Part shown: positions 24,471 to 32,152 of the stretch, one piece after another
Numbering within the stretch: the stretch's first letter is position 1
Layout: the number at the start of each line of letters is the position of its first letter
Assembly: GCA_041665065.1 (NCBI GenBank)
Contig: JBAYJM010000004.1
Location: 1-59,301 of the forward strand
DNA from: JBAYJM01 sp041665065
GTDB lineage: Bacteria; Patescibacteriota; Patescibacteriia; 2-01-FULL-39-33
DNA: 59,301 nucleotides
Direction: 5' to 3'
Translations under genes and position numbers: made by a program
The notes under the pieces: model-generated
What the model was told of the DNA's origin: nothing
The model's input: only the letters and a program-made list of their open reading frames with translations
Databases searched by the model: none

Positions 24471-24767
24471 ATGAGGAAAGTGTACCTTGGTTTTGGTCTT
24501 TGTATGTTGTTGGCCACCATCTGCGTGATTTTCTTTTCCCCGGAAAAGCGAGTCATCAGGAATGATGCCAGCGACAGTCGCCTGGCAGTGATCGACGACG
24601 TGATGATCGTCGAGCTACCGGCGCACTCCGAAAGCCGTCCATTTCCGCTGGCGGACGGAGAACACAAGTTTGATTTCTTCCAGGTAAAGAACGGTACGAG
24701 GGAGCGCTATCTCTTCTACCGAGCCAAGATCGAACCTGGCAGAACGGTTGCAGTATGTGCTCCCTAA
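24471..24767 (+). CDS. Orphan 98-residue exported or anchored protein (cassette-like)
   Basis: The product has a short N-terminal hydrophobic segment (MRKVYLGFGLCMLLATICVI). A soluble part of about 70 residues follows, with beta-strand character (VMIVELPAHSE, RERYLFYRAKIEPGRTVAV). The family is not recognised. A consensus promoter, a GGGGGATGAG SD stretch before ATG, GC-rich third positions and a private terminator set it apart from the neighbouring native genes. It sits between a surface-protein gene and tRNA-Cys/infB. Confidence 0.65.
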   Translation: MRKVYLGFGLCMLLATICVIFFSPEKRVIRNDASDSRLAVIDDVMIVELPAHSESRPFPLADGEHKFDFFQVKNGTRERYLFYRAKIEPGRTVAVCAP

Positions 24768-24792
24768 AGAGCACACAACCCCTCGAAATTTC

Positions 24793-24833
24793 GGCGCAAG
24801 CAGCTTAACCCTGTCTTGCGCCGTCCATTTTTT
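24793..24833 (+). terminator. Terminator of the 24471 gene
   Basis: GGCGCAAG (24793-24800) pairs with CTTGCGCC (24815-24822), followed by a T-run. Confidence 0.88.
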
Positions 24834-24837
24834 ATAA

Positions 24838-24861
24838 GCGCTCAGGTGAGCGTTATTTTTA
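24838..24861 (+). terminator. Second terminator
   Basis: CGCTCA-GG-TGAGCG followed by TTATTTTTATT. Confidence 0.7.
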
Positions 24862-24865
24862 TTAA

Positions 24866-24890
24866 CAAAAAAATGCCCAGCCGGGCATTG
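24866..24890 (-). terminator. Terminator of tRNA-Cys
   Basis: On the minus strand AATGCCC and GGGCATT pair, followed by T7. Confidence 0.8.
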
Positions 24891-24894
24891 ATTA

Positions 24895-24966
24895 AGGTCA
24901 CGGCCGGGATCGAACCGGCGAATAGCGGTTTTGCAGACCGCTGCCTTACCACTTGGCTACGTGACC
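24895..24966 (-). tRNA. tRNA-Cys (GCA)
   Basis: Acceptor GGTCACG/CGTGACC and anticodon GCA in loop CTGCAAA. CCA is not encoded. Confidence 0.95.
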
Positions 24967-25099
24967 ATTTTTTATCAATGAATTTTTGATAAATGAATAT
25001 TAGCAGAAAATAACCAATCAATCAATTTAAACGATTAATATGCTTGATTTTTTTACTATTTTTTGGTAAAATAAAAATTATCGAAATAAACAAAGTGTC

Positions 25100-27070
25100 A
25101 TGAATGTAGCAGATTTAGCAAGAAAATTAAGCGTAACAGGCAATGAGCTGTTGGAAAAACTCCCACAGCTGGGCTTTGATATTGGCAGAAGAGCCATAAA
25201 AATTGACGATAGGTTGGCAGATAAAATAATTGATGCTTGGAAAAGAAATGCTAAGATTGCTAAAGAAAAAGCCAAGATTGATGAAATTCGCGGCGTTGGC
25301 CAAGTTGTTGCAGAAGAAAAAGTTGTCGGTGGGCAAATAAAAGTCCCGTCGGTAATTACTGTTAGGGAATTTGCAGCTCTAATGGGTTTGCCGATAAATA
25401 AGGTTTTGATGGAGCTTATGAAAAATGGCGTTCTCGCCTCTATGAATGAGAGAATAGACTTTGATACCGCAGGCATTATCGGTTCTGAGCTGGGTTTTGA
25501 AGTTTCTCCTTTGGAAGAAAATTCAGTATCGGTTAATAATGAATCCGAAAACAAATTAAAAAATATTTTAGCGGACGATGATGAAAATAAAATAGCCAGA
25601 CCGCCGGTGATTGTTGTTATGGGACACGTTGATCATGGCAAGACAAAAATTTTAGACGCTATTAGAAAAACAGATGTAGTTTCAGGAGAAAGCGGAGGCA
25701 TTACTCAGCACGTTGGCGCTTATCAGGTTCATAGGCATGACAGATTAATAACTTTTATTGATACTCCGGGTCATGAAGCGTTTACGGCCATGAGATCACG
25801 TGGCGCCCGAGTGGCAGACATTGCTATTTTGGTTGTGGCAGCCGACGACGGTGTTCAGCCCCAGACAAAAGAGGCGATTAAAATAATTCAAGATGCTGGT
25901 TTGCCTTTTGTTGTGGCTATTAATAAAATTGACAAGCCAGAAGCGGATATCGAAAAAGCCAAACAAGACTTATCAGCAAATAATCTTTTGCCTGAAGACT
26001 GGGGCGGAAAAACAATTTGCGTGCCGGTCTCTGCAAAAACAGGACAAGGCATTGATGATCTTTTGGAAACAGTCCTTTTGTTGGCCGATATTAATAAAGA
26101 AAGCATGCTTTCTAATCCGGACAAGCAGGCAATTGGAACCATTGTTGAATCACATATTGATAAGGGCGAAGGCCCTGTTGCTACTATTTTAATCCAGTCA
26201 GGGACTTTGAGAATTGGCGACGTGATTTGCAATTGCAATGATTATTTCGGCAAGGTTAGAAACTTAAAAGATTATAAAGGCGATTCAATAAAGGAAGCTC
26301 TTCCAGGAACGCCGGCTCGAATTTTGGGACTTAAAGTTTGTCCTGCAGTTGGATCAATTTTAGAGGTTACTAAGGAAACTAAATGTTTGAATAAGGATGT
26401 AAAATCTCAGAGACAAAAGCAAGAAAGAGATCATAGTTTTGTTTCGGCAAATGGTGAAGATGACGCTAATATAAAATCAATTAATTTGATAATCAAGGCG
26501 GATGTTTTGGGATCGCTCGAGGCTATTATTGAGAGTCTGGCAAAATTGGAAACCAAGGAAATTAAAATTAAAGTTGTTTCCAAGGGGTTGGGCTTGATTT
26601 CAGAAGCTGATGTTTTAAAGGCGGAAGCGACTGGAGCTGCCATTATCGGTTTTCATGTTAAGCCGGCGCAAACGACAGCCAATTTGGCTCGCGATAAAAA
26701 AGTAGAAATAAAAAGCTATGAAGTCATATATCATTTAATAGAAAATATTGAAGATCAAATGAAAGACATGGCAATTAAAGAAAAAGCAAAAATATTAATT
26801 GGCAAATTGGTGGTTTTGAAAGTTTTCAGAAAAGAAGCCAAGAGCATGATTATCGGCGGACGAGTCGATGACGGATTTATAATGCCGTCAGAAGTCGTTA
26901 TCGTCATTAGAGATGGACAAGCACTGACTTCCGGAAAAGTTACGAGAATAGAGTTGGCCAAACAACTGGCTGAAAAGGTAAATTCCGGACAGGAATGCGG
27001 ATTAAGCTTTGAGGGCAATTCGGTTATTGAAGAAAAAGACGGGTTGGAATTTTATCAAGAAGAAAAATAA
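25100..27070 (+). CDS. infB: Translation initiation factor IF-2
   Basis: The 656-residue GTPase places initiator tRNA on the ribosome. It begins with an IF2_N helix (MNVADLARKLSVTGNELLEKL), a short charged linker and a second IF2_N segment. The G domain has GHVDHGKT, DTPGH and NKID, and domains II-IV include EADVLGSLEAI. The N-terminal extension is short compared with enterobacterial IF-2. The start has no SD (GTGTCATG). It is followed after 5 nt by rbfA, a classic pair. Confidence 0.95.
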   Translation: MNVADLARKLSVTGNELLEKLPQLGFDIGRRAIKIDDRLADKIIDAWKRNAKIAKEKAKIDEIRGVGQVVAEEKVVGGQIKVPSVITVREFAALMGLPINKVLMELMKNGVLASMNERIDFDTAGIIGSELGFEVSPLEENSVSVNNESENKLKNILADDDENKIARPPVIVVMGHVDHGKTKILDAIRKTDVVSGESGGITQHVGAYQVHRHDRLITFIDTPGHEAFTAMRSRGARVADIAILVVAADDGVQPQTKEAIKIIQDAGLPFVVAINKIDKPEADIEKAKQDLSANNLLPEDWGGKTICVPVSAKTGQGIDDLLETVLLLADINKESMLSNPDKQAIGTIVESHIDKGEGPVATILIQSGTLRIGDVICNCNDYFGKVRNLKDYKGDSIKEALPGTPARILGLKVCPAVGSILEVTKETKCLNKDVKSQRQKQERDHSFVSANGEDDANIKSINLIIKADVLGSLEAIIESLAKLETKEIKIKVVSKGLGLISEADVLKAEATGAAIIGFHVKPAQTTANLARDKKVEIKSYEVIYHLIENIEDQMKDMAIKEKAKILIGKLVVLKVFRKEAKSMIIGGRVDDGFIMPSEVVIVIRDGQALTSGKVTRIELAKQLAEKVNSGQECGLSFEGNSVIEEKDGLEFYQEEK

Positions 27071-27075
27071 GTTTT

Positions 27076-27411
27076 ATGTCAGATCGCATAATTAAAGTAA
27101 ATGAATTGCTTAAGGAACAGGTAGCCAGAATTATTTTAGAGGAATTAGAATTGGAGCCGGGTACGATTATTAGTGTTATTTCGGTTAGCACTTCTTCGGA
27201 CTTAAGATATGCAAAAGTCTATGTTGGTGTTTTGCCAGATGAGATTACGCCTTTAACGCTTAAGAGGTTAAATAACAACACCAGGAGCTTTCAAAAGCGT
27301 TTATCTGAAAATATAAGTTTAAAATTTACGCCTCGACTGAAGTTTTATCTTGATGAGACTGAAAAGAAAGCTTCAAAGATTGATGAACTGTTGGATAATT
27401 TGAAATATTAA
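27076..27411 (+). CDS. rbfA: Ribosome-binding factor A
   Basis: The 111-residue KH-type protein aids 30S maturation. The N-terminal RIIKVNELLKEQVARII and SSDLRYAKVYVGVLP match the family, as does the closing LRFYLDET-like stretch (LKFYLDETEKK). Its linkage 5 nt after infB is conserved in many bacteria. Confidence 0.92.
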   Translation: MSDRIIKVNELLKEQVARIILEELELEPGTIISVISVSTSSDLRYAKVYVGVLPDEITPLTLKRLNNNTRSFQKRLSENISLKFTPRLKFYLDETEKKASKIDELLDNLKY

Positions 27412-27449
27412 AATCCCCACGGTTTCCATTTACTTAAAGTGATGGCTTG

Positions 27450-27480
27450 TTGGCCATTATTTTTTATTGGCCATTATTTT
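27450..27480. repeat. Short direct repeat (2 x 14 nt)
   Basis: TTGGCCATTATTTT occurs at 27450-27463 and again at 27467-27480, in the spacer between rbfA and the asparaginase fusion gene. No function is evident. Confidence 0.6.
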
Positions 27481-27491
27481 AAAGAGAGCCA

Positions 27492-27520
27492 TTGACAAAA
27501 AATTAATTTAAATGTATAAT
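27492..27520 (+). promoter_or_regulatory. Consensus promoter of the asparaginase fusion gene
   Basis: TTGACA, 17 nt, TATAAT, 21 nt before the start codon. Confidence 0.85.
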
Positions 27521-27541
27521 CTGCAAATATAGCTAAAATCT

Positions 27542-29899
27542 ATGGCCAAAATACAACAATATTGTAAACAACAAGGAGTCGAGGGATCGGTATTAATTAT
27601 TGGATACGGCGGTGCCGGTATTTTAAAGGATAATGCTGATTTTAATACTAATCTGACCAGGTCATTCGACCTTGTTCCATATTTGCATACTTGTGCCGGT
27701 CAAATCGATTATACCTGCTTGTTTCTCAAAGACAGTGCTGATCTTACTGCTGAGGACGTAGCATTAGTGGCTGAAATAATCCGTGAACATCAAAATGATT
27801 ATGATGGTTTTGTTGTAGTTGGCGGTTCTGATACCATGCCCTATGTCGCTTCTGCTACGGCTTTTTCTTTGCGTGGCTTAAATATGCCGGTAATGTTTAT
27901 TGGCGCACGGCAAAATGCCAGGGATTGGGACTCTGACTTTCGTCTTAATCTTCCTAATGCGATTAAGGTTGCGCGAATGGGTGCTAGTGATATTAATGCG
28001 CCAAGTATTGGAGAAGTGGGAATTCTCTTTGACGATACAGTGGTACGAGCTACAGCCGCTATCAGTAAAGGATTAAAACTGAATAATCCCATTGAAAGTC
28101 CTCGAATTTCTAGGCTTGCCGATGTTGGCTGGACCATAAAAGTTGAATCCATAACTCGTCCACGTAGGCCATCCCAGCTCAATTATACAAAAAACAATAA
28201 TGAAAATATTGGATATTTTGATTTGGTTTCTGAAACACACATTAGTAGTTTTGAAAAAATGGTTGATGATGAAAGTATCCGTGGTATTATTATCGGCGCA
28301 TTTGGTGCCGGCAATATTCCCTCAAAGCTTGTGCCGTCAATTCATCGAGCAGTATATGAAAAAGGCAAAGTGGTTGGCGTAATTACAAATTGTAAAAAAG
28401 GCAGTTCTGATATGGGCTTATATGATGTCGGCGCTACCGCAGTTAAAGCCGGCGCAATTTCTCTTGGTCCGATGGTAAAGCCAGCCGCAATAGAAAAAAT
28501 GCGTTGGGCAATCAATAATGCGAAGGGATCTGATAATTTTAAATTTATTAAAAATGCGGCTCGACTTTTGGTTACCTCTATTGCAGATGAAATGCCGGAT
28601 TCATTTTCGCGTTATGCAACCAGCAATATTCGTCATCATTTTTTGACAAATTCCAACCTTAAATTAGAAGATTATTTTATAAAGCCGGCTGATAGAACAT
28701 ATAACACTGAAGTAAAAAGATATAATCAAGGAACATCAAAGTATAAAATTCTTGTTATCGCTTGTGGCGGCACATATTATATGCAACCAAATGCAAGCGG
28801 TTCATTGGCTCCGGTAAAAAGAAAATTAACAGAACTTTTTGATGAAAAACTTTTAGGAATAGAGCAACTGACAAATCTTGATTACATGGAATTGATGAAT
28901 ATGGATAGTACGGAAATCGAACATCAAGACCGCCGGCAAATCGCTTTGGCAATTCAAAAGGAATTAGATAATTATGACGGATTTGTAGTGCTTCATGGAA
29001 CAGATACCATGTCTTATACGGCATCGGCACTTTCATATATGCTCGTTGGCATAAACAAAGATGTGATTTTGACTGGTTCGCAAAAGCCCGGTTTTGACTT
29101 TTCTGATTTTGACCGCAATTTTACTAAATCAATAAAAGCTATCATCGCCCGCTTAGAACAGCCTGAGGATCAAAGAGTTAAGGCAGGGATAAAAATTGCT
29201 TTTGGCGATAAGTTGCTTCTTGGATCAACTGTTGTTAAGGAAGATGAGCACGGACTTAACGCCTTTGCTCCCGTAGCTAAGCGGCCTCTCTTGGGATCAC
29301 TTAGTTATCCTATTGAAATTTATAATATCACCAAAGAGGTGCGCAATTGGCCGCCATTATATTTTACCGATTTTAATACTAACGTCGCATACTTTGAATG
29401 TGTTAATGCTATTAATATAAAACAATTTGAGCGCTATGTTGAAAACAATGGCATCTCAGCGGTTCTAGTTGGTGCTTATGATGAGGGTAATATGCCGGCA
29501 CAAATGAAATACTATATTGCTACCGCAGTTAACTCATTAAATATCCCAGTAGTGGTAGTTTCTAATACTGATAATGGAGTGGCTAAGCCGTCGCTTGATG
29601 GAAGATTAGGCGAATTTATAAAAGCCGGAGCAATCTTTGTTGGCGATATGATTAAAGAGAGTGCTTTTCAGAAATTGCAGTTTGCAGTTGGTTTGGCTGA
29701 TAAGCAAGCGGATCTCAAGGGTCGTCACCGTTTAGAATTTATACGCGCGGTGATGCATACAAATTTAACGGGCGAAATATCTCCGTTATATTGCGAATTG
29801 GCGCAAAAAGTATATCCTGGAATTTTTGTTGAGGGAGAATCCATGAATGAAGAAGACGTAATAAATCGTATTTTGCAATTATCAGCAAAAAAAGAATAA
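27542..29899 (+). CDS. Tandem asparaginase/glutaminase fusion, first half degenerate
   Basis: The 785-residue protein contains two L-asparaginase domains in series (about 1-375 and 400-785), roughly twice the usual length. The second has both catalytic threonines in ACGGTYYM and HGTDTM and a Lys in TVVKEDEH. In the first half the matching segments read GYGGAGIL, GGSDTM and TVVRATA, so the first Thr, the HGTDT motif and the Lys are changed. The first half is probably a pseudoenzyme or has another substrate. Substrates could be Asn, Gln or an amide in tRNA- or wall-related metabolism. There is no signal peptide. It is monocistronic. Confidence 0.85.
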   Translation: MAKIQQYCKQQGVEGSVLIIGYGGAGILKDNADFNTNLTRSFDLVPYLHTCAGQIDYTCLFLKDSADLTAEDVALVAEIIREHQNDYDGFVVVGGSDTMPYVASATAFSLRGLNMPVMFIGARQNARDWDSDFRLNLPNAIKVARMGASDINAPSIGEVGILFDDTVVRATAAISKGLKLNNPIESPRISRLADVGWTIKVESITRPRRPSQLNYTKNNNENIGYFDLVSETHISSFEKMVDDESIRGIIIGAFGAGNIPSKLVPSIHRAVYEKGKVVGVITNCKKGSSDMGLYDVGATAVKAGAISLGPMVKPAAIEKMRWAINNAKGSDNFKFIKNAARLLVTSIADEMPDSFSRYATSNIRHHFLTNSNLKLEDYFIKPADRTYNTEVKRYNQGTSKYKILVIACGGTYYMQPNASGSLAPVKRKLTELFDEKLLGIEQLTNLDYMELMNMDSTEIEHQDRRQIALAIQKELDNYDGFVVLHGTDTMSYTASALSYMLVGINKDVILTGSQKPGFDFSDFDRNFTKSIKAIIARLEQPEDQRVKAGIKIAFGDKLLLGSTVVKEDEHGLNAFAPVAKRPLLGSLSYPIEIYNITKEVRNWPPLYFTDFNTNVAYFECVNAINIKQFERYVENNGISAVLVGAYDEGNMPAQMKYYIATAVNSLNIPVVVVSNTDNGVAKPSLDGRLGEFIKAGAIFVGDMIKESAFQKLQFAVGLADKQADLKGRHRLEFIRAVMHTNLTGEISPLYCELAQKVYPGIFVEGESMNEEDVINRILQLSAKKE

Positions 29900-29935
29900 T
29901 ACAGAAACCGAGGAATGAAAAACTAACAGTTTAAT

Positions 29936-29959
29936 ATCCCCTAAATAGGGGATTTTTTT
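29936..29959 (+). terminator. Terminator
   Basis: ATCCCC-TAAATA-GGGGAT followed by T6. Confidence 0.85.
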
Positions 29960-29993
29960 ATTGATTATTTTTATCTCAAATAGTTCACTATCA

Positions 29994-30022
29994 TTGACAT
30001 AATAGACAAGTCGTGATATTCT
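29994..30022 (+). promoter_or_regulatory. Promoter of the 30100 gene
   Basis: TTGACA, 17 nt, TATTCT. Confidence 0.75.
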
Positions 30023-30099
30023 TGCCAGTTGCTCTTTGCGTTCACGTTTGATTCGGTTAGTGCCAAAGCGGGAGGCAAAATACAAACGGGAGAGGTATA

Positions 30100-30378
30100 A
30101 TGGAACCCTCGGAACCATCAGCGATAGTTTGGATTGACGCCGATAAGTGCGTCGTCACCCCAGAGGGATTCGTTGGCGCCCTGATAAGGTACAAAGAGGG
30201 TGATGTTGTCATGATAAAGAGGCTTATTGGAAAAGGGCGTAAAAAGGACCATCAGGAGGCTCGTTTTGCCGTTGATCAGGAGGGAAGACACGGATTTTTT
30301 CGGGGCTTTAGGCTCGACGATGATGGAAACGTCCAGTTTGGCGACGATATCGCCAGCATTGCTCTTCTCCCCGAATAA
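30100..30378 (+). CDS. Orphan 92-residue protein (cassette-like)
   Basis: The family is not recognised. The protein is acidic to neutral and soluble, with VVMIKRLIGKGRKKDHQEARFA in the middle and a beta-rich look (IVWIDADKCVV, HGFFRGFRLDDDGNVQF). The SD-like GGGAGAGG precedes the ATG, and base use is GC-rich compared with nrnA downstream. A private promoter and terminator frame it. Confidence 0.6.
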   Translation: MEPSEPSAIVWIDADKCVVTPEGFVGALIRYKEGDVVMIKRLIGKGRKKDHQEARFAVDQEGRHGFFRGFRLDDDGNVQFGDDIASIALLPE

Positions 30379-30386
30379 ACCACCAT

Positions 30387-30426
30387 GCGGCCGAGATGGA
30401 TTCGTTCTCATCTTGGCCGCTTTTTT
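30387..30426 (+). terminator. Terminator of the 30100 gene
   Basis: GCGGCCGAGATG (30387-30398) pairs with CATCTTGGCCGC (30409-30420), then T6. Confidence 0.9.
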
Positions 30427-30437
30427 GACAATTATTA

Positions 30438-30466
30438 TTGACAATAGCACTAAAATCGCATATACT
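30438..30466 (+). promoter_or_regulatory. Promoter of the nrnA-like/clpP operon
   Basis: TTGACA, 17 nt, TATACT. It lies 17 nt before the start codon. Confidence 0.8.
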
Positions 30467-30482
30467 AATTTATTGACCAGAT

Positions 30483-31433
30483 ATGAATTTTACTTTTGAC
30501 CAAATCAAAGACGCTTTGTCGCGTGCCCAAAATATTATAATTATTACCCACCAGAAAGCAGATGGCGATGCTTGTGGTTCTGCTTTGGCTATGACTCATT
30601 ACTTGCAGTCACTAGGGAAAAATGTTTCTATTTTTTGTGATGGAGGCGCGCCTAAGTACTTTGATTTTTTGCCAGGCTTTCATAATATTTCTGGCGACAA
30701 AACGGTTTTGCAGAATAATTGGGACACGGCGTTATTTTTAGACTGTGGAGATCTTGCCAATTCAAATGTCTCAAAAGGTGAATTAAACGGAGCTCATATT
30801 ATAAACATCGACCATCATTACAGTAATGACAAATATGGAAAAATAAATTATATTGATCCGCGCGCCAGCTCGGCTTGTGAAATCATAAATAAATTTTTTT
30901 TGTCGATAGGATTTAATATTGATAAAAAAATATCCACCTGCCTTTTAACCGGCATATTGACCGATACCCATGCATTTACTAATGGGGCTACCAGTTTAAA
31001 CGCCATTGAAACCGCATCATCTATGGTCAAAAGAGGTGCACGCATACATATTTCAGTTGACCATTATTTTAAAAATAAATCGTTGAATTCATTAAAGCTT
31101 TGGGGAGAAATTTTATCGAGACTAAAAATTAATAAAAAATACTCCATAGCTTACACTTATATTGCCGACGACGATTTTAAAAAATTTGCAGTTAAGCCGG
31201 AAGAAGCTGATGGGATTATTAATTTTATGAATTCATTGACCGGCATCAAGGCTTGTTTTGTTGTCAGACAACAAGAATTAACAACGAAGATAAGCATGAG
31301 AACCAATAATAATAATATTGATTTGACTATGTTTGCAAATCTTTTCGGTGGTGGCGGACATAAAAAGGCAGCCGGTTTCACTTATAAATATCCTATTGGT
31401 GTGGATAATGGTAAATTAATAATTAGTTGCTAA
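30483..31433 (+). CDS. DHH-family phosphoesterase (NrnA-like oligoribonuclease/pAp phosphatase)
   Basis: The 316-residue enzyme shows HQKADGDACGS, DCGD, the DHH motif in NIDHHYSND and the DHHA1 motif GGGGHKKAAGF. Family members clear nanoRNA and 3'-phosphoadenosine 5'-phosphate in a Mn-dependent manner. All metal ligands are intact, unlike the paralogue at 48455-49606. The clpP gene follows after 28 nt and is probably co-transcribed. Confidence 0.88.
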   Translation: MNFTFDQIKDALSRAQNIIIITHQKADGDACGSALAMTHYLQSLGKNVSIFCDGGAPKYFDFLPGFHNISGDKTVLQNNWDTALFLDCGDLANSNVSKGELNGAHIINIDHHYSNDKYGKINYIDPRASSACEIINKFFLSIGFNIDKKISTCLLTGILTDTHAFTNGATSLNAIETASSMVKRGARIHISVDHYFKNKSLNSLKLWGEILSRLKINKKYSIAYTYIADDDFKKFAVKPEEADGIINFMNSLTGIKACFVVRQQELTTKISMRTNNNNIDLTMFANLFGGGGHKKAAGFTYKYPIGVDNGKLIISC

Positions 31434-31461
31434 ATTAGTAAAAATATATTATAACAAAGAT

Positions 31462-32061
31462 ATGAAAACTAATATTTCAAACGATATGTATTTAATTCCA
31501 ACGGTTATTGAAAAAACCGCAATGGGCGAAAGGGCTTATGATATTTATTCAAGATTGCTCAAGGATCGAATTATATTTTTGGGTTCGCCAATAGATGATG
31601 GCGTTGCCAATACGATCATCGCTCAGCTTTTATTTTTGGACAACGAAGATAAAAATCAGGATATAAAGTTATATATAAATTCACCGGGGGGGTCGGTTTC
31701 AGCCGGCTTGGCCATTTATGATACCATGCAGTATGTTAAGTCCGATGTTTCGACTATCTGCGTAGGCGTTGCCGCTTCTATGGCTGCGATTATTTTGGCC
31801 GGCGGAGCAAAAAACAAGAGACTATCTTTGCCGAATTCAGAGATCATGATTCATCAAGTTATGGGCGGAGCTGAGGGCCAGGCATCTGACATTAAAATCC
31901 GGGCAGAACATATTTTAAAGGTTAAGAGTAAATTGGATAAGATTTTAAATAAACATTCAAATAAGACCCTTTCCCAGATTGAAAAGGATACGGATAGGGA
32001 TTATTTTATGTCGCCGGAAGAAGCCATGAATTACGGCCTGATTGATAAAATTGTAAAATAA
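31462..32061 (+). CDS. clpP: ATP-dependent Clp protease proteolytic subunit
   Basis: The 199-residue serine peptidase has the triad S106 (GVAASMAAI), H131 (IMIHQVMGG) and D180 (TDRDYFMS), with the spacing of E. coli ClpP. The usual Gly before the active-site region is retained. No propeptide is obvious. It forms the tetradecameric chamber fed by ClpX or ClpC, neither of which is in the window. Confidence 0.93.
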   Translation: MKTNISNDMYLIPTVIEKTAMGERAYDIYSRLLKDRIIFLGSPIDDGVANTIIAQLLFLDNEDKNQDIKLYINSPGGSVSAGLAIYDTMQYVKSDVSTICVGVAASMAAIILAGGAKNKRLSLPNSEIMIHQVMGGAEGQASDIKIRAEHILKVKSKLDKILNKHSNKTLSQIEKDTDRDYFMSPEEAMNYGLIDKIVK

Positions 32062-32072
32062 ATTATTCTCAT

Positions 32073-32105
32073 AGAAAATCACCGCATTATATGCGGTGAT
32101 TTTCT
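32073..32105 (+). terminator. Terminator after clpP
   Basis: AGAAAATCACCGCAT pairs perfectly with ATGCGGTGATTTTCT. T-richness is modest. Confidence 0.8.
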
Positions 32106-32152
32106 ATTTTCTGTAAATTTGATATAATTAGTTTAATTAATAAAAATTCCTT

